Part shown: one piece after another, positions 1 through 9,531 of the stretch
Numbering within the stretch: the first letter of the stretch is position 1
Layout of the letters: each line of letters opens with the position of its first letter
Assembly (NCBI GenBank): GCA_947493265.1
Contig: CANLQL010000003.1
Location: 688,485-752,484 of the forward strand
Direction: 5' to 3'
From: an uncultured Litoreibacter sp.
Lineage (GTDB): Bacteria > Pseudomonadota > Alphaproteobacteria > Rhodobacterales > Rhodobacteraceae
Length of the DNA stretch: 64,000 bases
The notes under the pieces: generated by a model
Told to the model about the DNA's origin: nothing
What the model saw: only the letters and a program-made list of their open reading frames with translations
The model's database searches: none
Position numbers and translations under genes: made by a program

Positions 1-1524
1 CCTGCCTTTGCCATTCTGGGCGAAGAAATCACACTGACGATCCGCATCGATGACCAGGGGGATGTGCCCGCAGATATCGAACCAATGGCCGATCTCAGCA
101 TTTCGATTGACGGGGATACTCCGCGACCGTTTCGGGTGCCTGTGGGTCAAGACCTGGACCTGCCGCTGACCCTGCCCCATGGCGGGATGAATGTGCTCCA
201 ATTCCAGCTTGCAGTCGCAGAGACAGAATTGACGGACCGCAACAATGCAGCGGTTGTGCAGATCAACGGCGTCCGCGATCGTTTGCGGGTTCTCTTGGTG
301 TCTGGCGAACCACATGCAGGTGAGCGGACATGGCGCAATTTGCTGAAATCGGATTCGGCCGTTGATCTGGTGCATTTCACGATCCTCCGCCCACCAGAAA
401 AGCAGGACGGTGTGCCCGTGTCGGAATTATCGTTGATCGCCTTTCCCACGCGCGAGCTGTTTTTGGAAAAGATCGACGAATTCGATCTGATCATTTTTGA
501 TCGTTATAAACGGCGTGGGATCCTCCCGGCGCTCTATTTTTCTTCCATTGCAGACTATGCCCGAAATGGTGGAGCAGTATTGATTGCAGCAGGTCCAGAC
601 TTCGCGTCCGCGGATTCGATCTATCGGTCGCCCTTGGCAGAGATTATTCCCGCAGAACCCACAGCGCGTGTGTTTGAGCGTGGCTTCAAGCCAGAAATTT
701 CAGACCTTGGTACGCGCCACCCGGTCACCGAAGGACTGGAACAGTTAGCGCCTGTCGCCTTGGATGCCGACGCACCCGGTTGGGGGCGCTGGATGCGGCA
801 GATCGAGGTGGAGGCCTTCCAAGGCCAAACGGTGATGACAGGCATTGATGCCCGCCCGCTTTTGACCCTGGACCGGGTCGGCGAAGGTCGGGTTGCGCTT
901 TTGGCGTCGGATCATGCCTGGCTTTGGCACCGTGGGTTTGAAGGCGGCGGTCCGCAGTTGGAACTTCTGCGGCGCCTCGCCCATTGGATGATGAAAGAAC
1001 CCGATCTGGAAGAAGAGGCCCTGACAGCAACCGCTGAGGGTCAGACAATGACGCTGACCCGCCGCACATTGTCGGAAAATGTCGGGGACGTCACAATCAC
1101 CGGCCCCGAAGGCGCGACGACCGTCATGCCGCTGGAGGAGGTCTCACCGGGGCGCTACACGGCGACCTTTACTGGACCTGAGCCGGGATTGTACCGCATC
1201 AGCGAAGGCGATGAGGAAGCCGTTATCGGCCTTGGACCATCCGCCCCACGTGAATTCGAACAAACCATTGCCAGCGGTGCTGCCCTAGCGCCCTTTGTCG
1301 ATCAGACACGTGGGGGGACGATGCGCATCGAAGACGGGGTGCCGGATATTCGTCTTGTGGGTGAAGGCCGAAATGCAGCGGGGCGCGGCTGGGTCGGGCT
1401 TACCCCGCGTAACGCATATGTCACGACCAACCTGACAATCACGCCGCTTGTGTCCCCCTGGCTGTTTCTACTGCTTGCCGGACTTCTGAGCATTGCCGCA
1501 TGGATGCGCGAAGGTCGTCGCTGA
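1..1524 (+). CDS. C-terminal part of large membrane protein with glutamine-amidotransferase-like domain
   Basis: The frame is open from base 1, so this is the 3' part of a longer gene that starts outside the window. The visible ~507 residues contain a Rossmann-like stretch (VLLVSGEPHAGERTW and following) resembling the class I glutamine amidotransferase-like domain of large Bat-operon membrane proteins, then a beta-rich region and one C-terminal membrane helix (SPWLFLLLAGLLSIAAW) ending in Arg residues. Such proteins usually lie beside moxR, DUF58 and BatA genes, which would be upstream and are not visible. No catalytic cysteine was identified, so an enzymatic role is not claimed. The family assignment is by general resemblance. 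Confidence 0.7.
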   Translation, partial: PAFAILGEEITLTIRIDDQGDVPADIEPMADLSISIDGDTPRPFRVPVGQDLDLPLTLPHGGMNVLQFQLAVAETELTDRNNAAVVQINGVRDRLRVLLVSGEPHAGERTWRNLLKSDSAVDLVHFTILRPPEKQDGVPVSELSLIAFPTRELFLEKIDEFDLIIFDRYKRRGILPALYFSSIADYARNGGAVLIAAGPDFASADSIYRSPLAEIIPAEPTARVFERGFKPEISDLGTRHPVTEGLEQLAPVALDADAPGWGRWMRQIEVEAFQGQTVMTGIDARPLLTLDRVGEGRVALLASDHAWLWHRGFEGGGPQLELLRRLAHWMMKEPDLEEEALTATAEGQTMTLTRRTLSENVGDVTITGPEGATTVMPLEEVSPGRYTATFTGPEPGLYRISEGDEEAVIGLGPSAPREFEQTIASGAALAPFVDQTRGGTMRIEDGVPDIRLVGEGRNAAGRGWVGLTPRNAYVTTNLTITPLVSPWLFLLLAGLLSIAAWMREGRR

Positions 1525-1685
1525 CACGTTCACGCTCTCGTGGGTGAAACCGCTATAATCATATATATCAATGCCTTAACCCCTTGACCGTGCGCAGGTG
1601 CACAGACCCCGTTCGTCAGCAGGCTATTTCCTCCTGACAGGACTGCTTATCTGGCACGACGACGCAAGAAATAAGGTTAAGATTC

Positions 1686-1958
1686 GTGAAACGCCCCATC
1701 GTTGCCCATATTCTATTCAGTCTGGTGACATCAGGCCTGATGTCGGCGCTTGTCTGTGCGCTTGCGACGTACAACATGGCCGGGATGGGCGAAACCTTCG
1801 TACATTCCTGGTTCAGCGGATGGGTATTTGCTTGGCCGGTTGCGTTTTCGGTCCTTGTCTTACTTGGACCGCTGGTTCGCAAAAACGTCTACAAAGCGTG
1901 CCAATGCCCGCTTGCGACCCCTCAGATGGATGCCAAGAAAGAGCTTGAGGACGCCTAA
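1686..1958 (+). CDS. DUF2798-type small membrane protein
   Basis: A 90-residue protein with a GTG start preceded by AAGG about 9 nt upstream. It has two hydrophobic helices (roughly residues 5-28 and 40-63) separated by a short loop, followed by a polar Lys/Glu-rich tail, which is the layout of the DUF2798 family. Function is unknown in the family. Its last four bases overlap the convergent esterase gene. The 160-bp gap upstream shows no clear promoter. Confidence 0.7.
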   Translation: MKRPIVAHILFSLVTSGLMSALVCALATYNMAGMGETFVHSWFSGWVFAWPVAFSVLVLLGPLVRKNVYKACQCPLATPQMDAKKELEDA

Positions 1959-2764
1959 AGCGTCCCGTCAGCCTCAAACATTTCCCACGCCATTTTCAGG
2001 TAAGATGATTTGAAGGAATGACCGCCTTCAAACATGCAGAACCCCAGCATATTGCCGCTGTCATTCTCGCGCATCTCACATCCCATATCCAACATCTGAG
2101 CGGTTTTTACAGGGCCGAAACCACCGTAAGCCGCATACATTTCCAATGTTCGCGGAACCTCGCCTTGTTTGGTCTGACCGATGTTGCGCCCCATCAATGG
2201 GACCGTCCGGTCTGCGTCCCCGTGGATATGCAAAACTGTCGCTGGCGGGGTGGTGCAAGTGTCAGGCACCGGGTCCCAGAACGTGCCTGAGACCGGAACA
2301 AATGCCGCAAAGCTGTCTGAGCGGTGGCAGATCAAGTTCCACGTCATCATGCCACCGGCGGAAAACCCAGTGGCCATCAATTTGCCAGGATCAACCGCAA
2401 AGCGGGAACTGACATCGTCAATTACCGCATCAAAGTAGCGAAACTCGACCTCGCCGGAATTGTTCATATCTGACGGCGCACCAGGGATTGCCCAATCATC
2501 GCGCAGGGACTTCGTTGCAATCAGCGCCACACCCAGATCATCCGCCAACTTCAGCATATTGCGATTGCGCATGATCCCGGCCGCGGTTCCACGGTAGCCA
2601 TGCGAAAACACAATCGCCCCAACGGTGCTGGCCCCGTCATGTCCTGCAGGCATATGAATGCGATAGGTCCGGTCGCCAATCTTGCAATCTGTCTCTGCGC
2701 CACAGGCCAATAGGGGCGATGCGCTCAATGTTGCTGCAATCGTCAATGCTGAAAGAAATTTCAT
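1955..2764 (-). CDS. Secreted polyhydroxybutyrate-depolymerase-like esterase
   Basis: A 269-residue alpha/beta hydrolase of the LpqC/PHB-depolymerase esterase type. A Sec signal peptide (residues 1-20, ending SASPLLA) predicts export. The nucleophile motif GFSAGG is near residue 134, an Asp-containing HIHGDADRTVP segment supplies the acid, and GGHSF near the C-terminus supplies the histidine. Length fits the family. Substrate could be short-chain esters, feruloyl-type esters or extracellular polyester; the sequence does not decide. The gene lies 80 nt downstream of polA on the same strand and is convergent with the DUF2798 gene. Confidence 0.8.
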   Translation of the reverse strand: MKFLSALTIAATLSASPLLACGAETDCKIGDRTYRIHMPAGHDGASTVGAIVFSHGYRGTAAGIMRNRNMLKLADDLGVALIATKSLRDDWAIPGAPSDMNNSGEVEFRYFDAVIDDVSSRFAVDPGKLMATGFSAGGMMTWNLICHRSDSFAAFVPVSGTFWDPVPDTCTTPPATVLHIHGDADRTVPLMGRNIGQTKQGEVPRTLEMYAAYGGFGPVKTAQMLDMGCEMRENDSGNMLGFCMFEGGHSFKSSYLKMAWEMFEADGTL

Positions 2765-2845
2765 ATGATTTGCCCTTCAAAATCCATTTGAGCGATTGTG
2801 CAAAATGGGTGCGTCTTTGCAAATCAAGAAACTGTTAGGCCGATG

Positions 2846-5638
2846 CTAATGCGCCTCTGCCCAGTTTGCGCCCTGCCCCGCATCCACCACCAAGGGTACG
2901 GAAAATTTCACCGCCGGTTCAGAGGCGTTTTCCATCACATCACGGACCCGTTCTATGGTTTTATCCACCGCGTCGTGAGGGACTTCGAAGATCAATTCGT
3001 CATGGACCTGCAACAGCATTTTGCATGGCAAATCCTCTATGGCTTTGGGCATTCGGATCATCGCGCGCCGGATCACATCGGCTGCGGTGCCTTGGATCGG
3101 CGCATTGATCGCGGCACGGCGGGCAAATCCTGCATGCGGCCCTTTTGCGTTGATCTCAGGCGTGTTGATTTTTCGCCCGAACAAGGTTTGCACATATTCG
3201 TGCTCCTTCGCGAAAGCGATGGTGTCGTCCATATAGGTTTTGATGCCGGGAAAACGCTCAAAATACCGGTCGATAAACCCTTGCGCATCCGCGCGGGGGA
3301 TACGCAGGTTCCGCGCAAGGCCGAAGCCGGAGATGCCGTAGATGACACCAAAATTGATCGCTTTGGCCTGTCTGCGGATCTCGGGCGTCATGTCCTCAAG
3401 GGGGACATCGAACATTTCGGATGCGGTCATGGCGTGGATATCATGCCCATCTTTGAAGGCCTGCTTCAGCGCCGGGATATCGGCGATATGGGCAAGGATG
3501 CGCAATTCAATCTGTGAATAGTCCAACGCGACCAGCGTGTTGCCCTCTTCCGCAACAAAAGCTTCCCGAATGCGACGGCCTTCTTCCGAGCGTACCGGAA
3601 TGTTCTGCAAATTGGGATCGGTAGACGCAAGACGCCCTGTATTCGCCCCAGCGATGGAGTAGCTGGTATGCACGCGCCCGGTGTCTTCATTGATATGGGT
3701 TTGCAGCGCGTCGGTGTAGGTCGACTTCAGCTTTGACAATTGCCGCCAATCAAGAACGCGGCCCGGCAATTCATGTTCCGTCGCCAAATCTTCAAGGATA
3801 TCAACGCCCGTGGAGTAGGCCCCGGTCTTGCCTTTCTTGCCGCCCGGCAATTCCAGCTTATCGAACAGAATTTCACCTAGCTGTTTGGGGGAACCTACAT
3901 TGAACGGCCCGCCTGCAAGTTCATGAATTTCAGCCTCAAGACCTGCCATTTTCTGCGCAAAGGCATTGGACATGCGGCTGAGCGTGTCACGGTCAACCTT
4001 GACGCCGTTCATCTCCATCTTCGCCAAAACCGGGATCAACGGACGCTCCAATGTTTCATAGACCGTGGTGACCTGCTTCGTGTGCAGCTTCGGTTTGAAC
4101 AGCTTCCAAAGCCGCAAGGTAATATCCGCATCCTCTGCCGCGTAGGGCACTGCGTCTTCAAGCGGGACAAGATCGAAGGTGATCTGCGATTTCCCGGTGC
4201 CCAGAAGCGATTTGATCGGGATCGGCGAATGGCCGAGATAGCGTTCGGACAGTGCGTCCATCCCGTGATTGTGCAGCCCTGCATGCAGCGCGTAGCTCAG
4301 AAGCATCGTGTCTTCGATCGGGGCGATCTGAACATCGTAGCGAGACATGATCTTGGCATCATATTTCATGTTCTGACCGATCTTCAGGATCGAAGGATCC
4401 TCCAGAACAGGTTTCAGCGCTGCCAAGACCTCGGCCTCTGACATTTGCCCCTCAACAAGGGTTGCAGAGCCGAACAAATCGTCACCGCCTTGTTTGTGAG
4501 CGAAGGGAATGTAGCAGGCGTGGCCAGGCTCGACAGCCAGCGAAATGCCGACAAGATCGGCCGTCATTTCGTTCAAACCGGTGGTTTCTGTGTCGAAGGC
4601 CACGTAGCCGCGTTCGTAGATTTGTGCGATCCAGCCCTCAAGACCCGCCATATCCGTCACCGCCTCGTATTTGGCGTCCTTCAGGTCGGGCATTTCGGGT
4701 GCATCGGCTGCTTGAACAGGCGCATCCTCGATCACCGGGGCCTCCACATTCAGCTTATCGGCGATCCGTTTGGTCAGAGTGCGAAACTCCATCTCGGCCA
4801 GAAACGCCATCAGCGCGTCGGGGTCAGGGTCCCGGGCTTCCAGATCGTCAATGCTGAAAGTGATCGGAGTTTTATCGTCCAGCGTCACCAGCTGTTTCGA
4901 CAATTCAATCTGCGCTCGGTGGTTGATCAGCGTTTCACGGCGTTTGGGTTGCTTGATCTCTTCCGCGCGATCAAGAAGTTCCTCCAAACTGCCGTATTCA
5001 TTGATCAAAAGCGCCGCCGTCTTGATGCCAATTCCGGGCGCGCCGGGCACGTTGTCAACGCTGTCGCCGGCCAGGGCCTGCACATCGATTACCCGATCCG
5101 GTCCGACACCGAACTTGGCTTCAACCCCTTCGCTATCGATCCGGTTGTTTTTCATGGCGTCAAACATTTCGACCCCGCCGCCGACCAGTTGCATCAGGTC
5201 TTTGTCGGAGGAAATAATCGTGCACCGCCCGCCCAAATCGCGCGCTTGTACGGCTAAGGTCGCGATGATGTCATCGGCCTCATAGCCTTCCATTTCCTCA
5301 CAGGCGATGTTGAACGCTTTGGTCGCGGCCCGGGTCAATGGCATCTGCGGGCGCAGATCTTCGGGCATCTCATCGCGATTGGCTTTGTATTGGTCGTACA
5401 TGTCGTTGCGGAACGTGTGCGAGCCTTTGTCAAAAATCACCGCGACATGGGTGACATCGCCCCCGACATTGCCTTCGACATAGCGCTGCAACATGTTGCA
5501 AAAGCCCGAAACCGCACCGATCGGCAGGCCGTCGGATTTCCGCGTCAAAGGCGGCAGCGCGTGATAGGCCCGGAAAATGAAGGCAGAGCCGTCGATCAGG
5601 TGCAAATGGCACCCTTTTCCGAATTGCGTCTTTGCCAT
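2846..5638 (-). CDS. polA: DNA polymerase I
   Basis: A 930-residue Pol I that fills gaps in replication and repair. Domains in order: 5'-3' flap nuclease (about 1-290, with YEADDIIATLA and SSDKDLMQL), 3'-5' exonuclease (about 325-510; D349 and E351 of DTETTG present, so proofreading is probably retained) and the polymerase domain with DYSQIELRI, the O-helix (RRQAKAINFGVIYGIS) and LLQVHDELIFE. I chose the ATG giving MAKTQFG because a GGGAGGG ribosome site precedes it and homology begins just after; an upstream in-frame extension adds 31 residues that do not look like Pol I. Monocistronic or cotranscribed with the esterase downstream. Confidence 0.97.
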   Translation of the reverse strand: MAKTQFGKGCHLHLIDGSAFIFRAYHALPPLTRKSDGLPIGAVSGFCNMLQRYVEGNVGGDVTHVAVIFDKGSHTFRNDMYDQYKANRDEMPEDLRPQMPLTRAATKAFNIACEEMEGYEADDIIATLAVQARDLGGRCTIISSDKDLMQLVGGGVEMFDAMKNNRIDSEGVEAKFGVGPDRVIDVQALAGDSVDNVPGAPGIGIKTAALLINEYGSLEELLDRAEEIKQPKRRETLINHRAQIELSKQLVTLDDKTPITFSIDDLEARDPDPDALMAFLAEMEFRTLTKRIADKLNVEAPVIEDAPVQAADAPEMPDLKDAKYEAVTDMAGLEGWIAQIYERGYVAFDTETTGLNEMTADLVGISLAVEPGHACYIPFAHKQGGDDLFGSATLVEGQMSEAEVLAALKPVLEDPSILKIGQNMKYDAKIMSRYDVQIAPIEDTMLLSYALHAGLHNHGMDALSERYLGHSPIPIKSLLGTGKSQITFDLVPLEDAVPYAAEDADITLRLWKLFKPKLHTKQVTTVYETLERPLIPVLAKMEMNGVKVDRDTLSRMSNAFAQKMAGLEAEIHELAGGPFNVGSPKQLGEILFDKLELPGGKKGKTGAYSTGVDILEDLATEHELPGRVLDWRQLSKLKSTYTDALQTHINEDTGRVHTSYSIAGANTGRLASTDPNLQNIPVRSEEGRRIREAFVAEEGNTLVALDYSQIELRILAHIADIPALKQAFKDGHDIHAMTASEMFDVPLEDMTPEIRRQAKAINFGVIYGISGFGLARNLRIPRADAQGFIDRYFERFPGIKTYMDDTIAFAKEHEYVQTLFGRKINTPEINAKGPHAGFARRAAINAPIQGTAADVIRRAMIRMPKAIEDLPCKMLLQVHDELIFEVPHDAVDKTIERVRDVMENASEPAVKFSVPLVVDAGQGANWAEAH

Positions 5639-5688
5639 GCTGCGCCCTCCCGCTGTTCTATCTCTATTCCTAAAGGAGGTTTTTCCCG

Positions 5689-5829
5689 ATGACGAGACGC
5701 TTTGCGCTGCTTCTGTCCCGCGTGGCAACATCTAGGTTTGCGAAAGTCAACTTAGGCTCTCCATTTTTCGCTATTGCGTGGAGGCGACGGGTCTATCCTA
5801 CGCTTCCGGAGCGGCTAAAGGCTGGATGA
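5689..5829 (+). CDS. Possible small ORF with consensus Shine-Dalgarno
   Basis: A 46-codon ORF divergent from polA. Its ATG is preceded by AAAGGAGGT, a full anti-16S complement, ending 9 nt upstream, which is much stronger than most sites in this window. The predicted peptide is Arg-rich (MTRRFALLLSRVATSRF...) with a weakly hydrophobic centre and resembles no family I know. The site overlaps the polA 5' region, so the purine run could be coincidental. No promoter is evident. Low confidence as a real gene. Confidence 0.3.
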   Translation: MTRRFALLLSRVATSRFAKVNLGSPFFAIAWRRRVYPTLPERLKAG

Positions 5830-5893
5830 ATATTTTCCGGTATCGACCCGACCGAATGCAAACAGATGGTCTGCAAACCGTCAGATATCCTGC

Positions 5894-6076
5894 TTAGCTG
5901 ATCTTGTCTTTAAAATCTGCGTGGATGATCTTCTTGTCGCAATAAGGGCATTCCACGAAGCCTTCGCTTTCGGGGATTTGCAGCCAGACGCGCGGATGAC
6001 CCAATGCGCCTTCCCCACCGTCACAGGCAATCCGGTAGCTGTCCACTATCTGGGTTTCGGGTGCAGCAGTTGCCAT
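5894..6076 (-). CDS. Zinc-finger protein, NDUFS6/zf-CHCC type
   Basis: A 60-residue protein with the Cys-His-Cys-Cys pattern of the zf-CHCC family: C18, H27 (GHPRVWLQ), then CPYC near residues 43-46 followed by a Lys-rich end. In mitochondria the homologous domain is part of complex I subunit NDUFS6; in alphaproteobacteria it accompanies the NADH dehydrogenase as a small accessory subunit. That role is inferred from family knowledge, since no nuo genes are in view. It follows the HIT gene on the same strand after a 95-nt gap. Confidence 0.85.
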   Translation of the reverse strand: MATAAPETQIVDSYRIACDGGEGALGHPRVWLQIPESEGFVECPYCDKKIIHADFKDKIS

Positions 6077-6171
6077 GGTGATTTGTCCTTCAGGTTAACG
6101 CGGCTCAAATTACGAATAACGGGCGACCGCCACAAGAGCAAAACACCACCCACAACGGTGACAGACCCGCG

Positions 6172-6558
6172 CTAAGACAAGCGCCGTTCCAGCATAGGCC
6201 CCAAGGGTCTGCCGGCAAGAATATGAACGTGGAGGTGCGGCACATCCTGCACACCATCTTGGCCCGCGTTGGAGACCATGCGGAACCCGTCCCCATCACC
6301 TTCAAGCGAAACGCCAAGATCGGTACAGATTTTGCCGATCAGCCGGGTGAAATCCAGAATTTCCGCGTCTGTGGCGGTTTGGGCGAAATGATCATAGCTG
6401 ACATAGGCCCCTTTCGGGATCACCAGAACATGGTGCGGTGCCTGCGGCGCAATGTCGGAGAACGCCAAAGAATGCTCCGTCTCAGCGACGGTGTTGTTGG
6501 GAATTTCGCCGCGCAGGATCTTTGCGAAGATGTTCTGATCGTCATAGGAATAAGCCAT
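6172..6558 (-). CDS. HIT family nucleotide-binding hydrolase
   Basis: A 128-residue histidine-triad protein of the HINT branch. The catalytic signature HLHVHIL sits near residues 108-114, and the substrate-loop segment PHHVLVIPK is at about 41-49. Family members hydrolyse purine nucleoside phosphoramidates and adenylated amino acids in the cytoplasm. The gene starts 12 nt after the stop of the upstream glycosyltransferase gene, so the two are probably cotranscribed, although no functional link is obvious. Confidence 0.92.
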   Translation of the reverse strand: MAYSYDDQNIFAKILRGEIPNNTVAETEHSLAFSDIAPQAPHHVLVIPKGAYVSYDHFAQTATDAEILDFTRLIGKICTDLGVSLEGDGDGFRMVSNAGQDGVQDVPHLHVHILAGRPLGPMLERRLS

Positions 6559-6570
6559 TGGTCAAGCTCC

Positions 6571-8148
6571 TTAATCTACAAACAGGTAGTCAATTGCGAG
6601 GATTTCGCGCGCTTTATCTTCCGAAACCGTTAAAAAGGCGGCAAGAGCGGCAATATTTTCGGGTGCATTTTGATCTTCGCTCAGCCGGTACGCGTTCGGA
6701 AACTCCTGCGCTTTGATCTGATCGCTTTCAAACAGGAAGTTCTGGCGCAAGGTGGGCAAAAGGCGCGCGATTGTGTCTTCCGGCGTCATTTCCCCGGCAA
6801 GGCCCACGCGCTTGGCGTGGCCCAAAAGGTAGTCATCTTCGAACCGGCATTCGATTTCCAAAAGCTGGCCGGTTGAGCCATCTGCAAACAGGTCGCGCAT
6901 CAGGTCGATATTTGACGGATCAAGGCAGATAATCAGGCGGTTCGTTTCATAGTGATCATAGATCAGGCGCAACAGGGCACGACGGTGACGGTTGCGTTTG
7001 TCCAAACTGCTTTCAATGTTTCCCAGGTCCGGCAGGATCGTGTGGTCTTCATCAAACAGGTATTCAATGCCGTGCAAATCCTCAGCATCGGTGATCCGCG
7101 CCAACAAGCGCTTGGCGACGTGCCATTTCTTGCAGGTAATGACCAGAATTTCACGTTCGCGGCCCAGACTGGCATCCCGTTCCCAAAAACGCGGCGCGTA
7201 GCGTCTTCCGACCCGCCCTTTACCGCTAAGGAACTTGAAAAGCGGAATCCCTTCGTCAGACGTCTGGAAGTCCGTGCGGTCTGAGGCGTAAAGCTCCCCC
7301 AGTCGCTCCCGCAGTTCCAGCGCGTCGGGTGAGATTTTTCGGGCAAACAAGAAACCTTGTGACAGCAGCAGGTCAAAGTGGTCATTGTGAAATGTCACAG
7401 GCATTCCGTAGTCGGTAAACATCAGGAATGTCAGTGTGCGATTGTCGATTTCCGGCTCTGGGACCAGATGGCGCACAAGGGTCTGAAAGAAGGTTTCATC
7501 CGGGATCCACGTGGTTCGGAAAAACCGCAAAACGTCTTTGCGGGATTTGCAGAAGTCCAAAATCCACTCGATCGTGCGACGGCGCAGACACCACCATTGC
7601 GAGCCGATCATCATTTGCAAATCTGCCGGAATTTCGCGGGTCAGATTGAAACGTTTTTGAAATTCAAACGCAGCATAGAACCGTTTCTTTTGATCGCGCT
7701 CGTTGAAGTAGTGCCGGTAGATCAGCCGGTCGTCCTTCATTCCTGTCTTGATCCAATTGGATTCGAAGAAGTCGTGGCTTTCGATGTAGTCGACATCGGT
7801 GTCGTCTAGAAACTCATGGGCATATTTCACCGATTTGATCGGCATGCAGTCGCCTGACAGCATGTAGAAATGCGTGGCCCGTGGGAAATCATCGACCGCA
7901 GCTTTGATCGCTTCCAGCGTGGCTTTGACCAGCGACCACTCCCCCCAGCCGCACCGCACACGTCTTTTGGCAAAGGTCACGTTGGGGTTGTCATCCAAAG
8001 CGGCACGAATTTGCTTATACGCGGCCGGGCTGGCAGAGGCGTCGAAATGGATCGCCATGCAATCGCCCACCGCTGTCAGCCGTTCGGCCTGCTGAATAAT
8101 GGCTTCAGGGTCTTTATGACACAGCAGGATGAAGGCAATTTTTGCCAT
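6571..8148 (-). CDS. Beta-1,6-N-acetylglucosaminyltransferase-like glycosyltransferase
   Basis: A 525-residue protein. The N-terminal ~270 residues (MAKIAFILLCHKDPEAI, HFDASAS, FYMLSGDCMPIKS, GSQWWCL) match the core-2/I-branching beta-1,6-GlcNAc transferase fold (GT14). The C-terminal half contains a Rhodobacterales-specific domain with no function known to me (ILVITCKKWHVAKRLLARI and following). I chose the ATG before AKIAF because the longer frame begins with TTG and unrelated residues; the Shine-Dalgarno is weak. It probably decorates a surface polysaccharide or glycoprotein. A divergent sulfotransferase 173 nt away suggests joint modification of an exopolymer, which is inference. Confidence 0.8.
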   Translation of the reverse strand: MAKIAFILLCHKDPEAIIQQAERLTAVGDCMAIHFDASASPAAYKQIRAALDDNPNVTFAKRRVRCGWGEWSLVKATLEAIKAAVDDFPRATHFYMLSGDCMPIKSVKYAHEFLDDTDVDYIESHDFFESNWIKTGMKDDRLIYRHYFNERDQKKRFYAAFEFQKRFNLTREIPADLQMMIGSQWWCLRRRTIEWILDFCKSRKDVLRFFRTTWIPDETFFQTLVRHLVPEPEIDNRTLTFLMFTDYGMPVTFHNDHFDLLLSQGFLFARKISPDALELRERLGELYASDRTDFQTSDEGIPLFKFLSGKGRVGRRYAPRFWERDASLGREREILVITCKKWHVAKRLLARITDAEDLHGIEYLFDEDHTILPDLGNIESSLDKRNRHRRALLRLIYDHYETNRLIICLDPSNIDLMRDLFADGSTGQLLEIECRFEDDYLLGHAKRVGLAGEMTPEDTIARLLPTLRQNFLFESDQIKAQEFPNAYRLSEDQNAPENIAALAAFLTVSEDKAREILAIDYLFVD

Positions 8149-8321
8149 TTGGACGTGAAACCTCTGGGCGGATGACCTGTAACTTGTCTTTAAGCCGTGT
8201 CTTTTAAACAAGGCCTTACCACCTAAGCAAAGACGGTGTTGAAGTTACAGTGTTAGTTTGCTTTTGTAGGGCAAAGTGTGACCAAAACGCAGAAAAACAT
8301 CGCACCGGAGCGCAGAGCAAT

Positions 8322-9140
8322 ATGGGATTTCCAGGCACTTGGATGACGGAAAGCGAAAGCATGGTGTATCGTGTGGTGCCCAAATGCGCGTGCTCTTCCA
8401 TCGGCCAGATCATGTATTATTCGGATCACGGCACGTTTTTCGAAGGCGACATCCACGACGCCAAGGACAAGATCCACAAATGGGCCATCGACGACAGCCA
8501 ACCGATCATTACCCGGGCGGTGCAGGATCACAGTTCATATTCCTTTACCTGTGTGCGCAATCCATACGGGCGTATCCTGTCGAGTTTCTTTGACAAGATT
8601 TGCGGCATTCAGCGCAATGGCAAACGCTACCGCGGCAATCTGGTGCCGCTTTTGGTTCAGAAATACGGGATTGAGGTCGGTGACCCGGAAACCGGGTTTG
8701 AGTTTGATCAGATCAAAAGCTTCCGCCGGTTTTTGCTGTTTGCCCGCGACACCATCCGGTGGCGCAGGCCAATGGATCCAGACATCCATTGGTCAGCGAT
8801 GTCAGGTCATATCTCCACGTTTATCGTCAATGGCGGGCAATACAACAGAATTTTCCCGGTGGAGCATTTCAACGACGGCATGCAGGCGGTTTTGGATGCG
8901 GTGCCCGTGGGGCACGAGATGGACGTGACCAAGATCCCGAAATTCAACGAAAGCGAGGGGCATGGCCCTAAGCGCGCCCATCCGATTGAAGATTATTTCG
9001 ACGATCTGTCGATGCACCTGATCTACGAAATATACAAACGTGATTTTCGGCTGTTCAAATATGATTTTGAAAACCCGGGCAATAAGATGCCATTGGGCGA
9101 AATTGATCTGGACGAGGTTCACGCCAAGCTGGGCGACTAG
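8322..9140 (+). CDS. Sulfotransferase family protein
   Basis: A 272-residue protein of the Sulfotransfer_2 type. The PAPS 5'-phosphosulfate-binding segment is recognisable near the N-terminus (YRVVPKCACSSIGQIMYY) and the 3'-phosphate-binding segment as SFTCVRNPYGRILSSFF around residues 69-85. Such enzymes transfer sulfate from PAPS to carbohydrates. The ATG with GGAG 11 nt upstream is preferred; an upstream GTG would add 24 residues lacking homology. The position divergent from a branching glycosyltransferase supports action on a sulfated surface polysaccharide, but the acceptor is unknown. Confidence 0.8.
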   Translation: MGFPGTWMTESESMVYRVVPKCACSSIGQIMYYSDHGTFFEGDIHDAKDKIHKWAIDDSQPIITRAVQDHSSYSFTCVRNPYGRILSSFFDKICGIQRNGKRYRGNLVPLLVQKYGIEVGDPETGFEFDQIKSFRRFLLFARDTIRWRRPMDPDIHWSAMSGHISTFIVNGGQYNRIFPVEHFNDGMQAVLDAVPVGHEMDVTKIPKFNESEGHGPKRAHPIEDYFDDLSMHLIYEIYKRDFRLFKYDFENPGNKMPLGEIDLDEVHAKLGD

Positions 9141-9141
9141 C

Positions 9142-9531
9142 CTATTTCGACGCGGCAAGGTCTTTCAGGATCGGGCAATCCGGGCGATCATCCCCTGCAC
9201 AACTGTCGATCAAATCTGACAGGCTGGCGCGCATATCTTCCAACTCCGCCACCTTTTGATCGATCACTGACAGATGTTCCCGTGCGATGCGTTTGACGTC
9301 ACTACTGGCGCGGTCCTGATCTTCCCAGAGCGTCAACAAATTGCGGCAATCTTGAATGGAAAACCCCAAAGCGCGGGCGCGCGACAGAAATGTCAGTTTG
9401 TGGATATCGGCATCCACAAAGGCCCTATAGCCGTTGGTGTCGCGCAAGGCCCGCACAAGGCCGATATCCTCGTAATAACGGATCGTTTTTGTAGGCAAGC
9501 CGGAACGGCGTGCGGCTTCACCGATATTCAT
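9142..9531 (-). CDS. cueR: Cu(I)-responsive MerR-family regulator
   Basis: A 129-residue MerR protein with the N-terminal winged helix ([21 protein letters not shown]), a dimerisation helix and the C-terminal metal loop with two cysteines seven residues apart (CAGDDRPDC), the Cu/Ag/Au-sensing pattern of CueR/HmrR. The ATG before NIGEA has a GAAGGAA ribosome site and is preferred over an upstream ATG. The gene overlaps the 3' end of copA by 14 nt, so both are made from the copA promoter, giving autoregulation. Confidence 0.93.
   Translation of the reverse strand: MNIGEAARRSGLPTKTIRYYEDIGLVRALRDTNGYRAFVDADIHKLTFLSRARALGFSIQDCRNLLTLWEDQDRASSDVKRIAREHLSVIDQKVAELEDMRASLSDLIDSCAGDDRPDCPILKDLAASK

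Noticed and set aside
4445-5257. 270-codon plus-strand open frame inside polA
   Set aside because: Antisense to conserved polA sequence with no ribosome site or recognisable domain.
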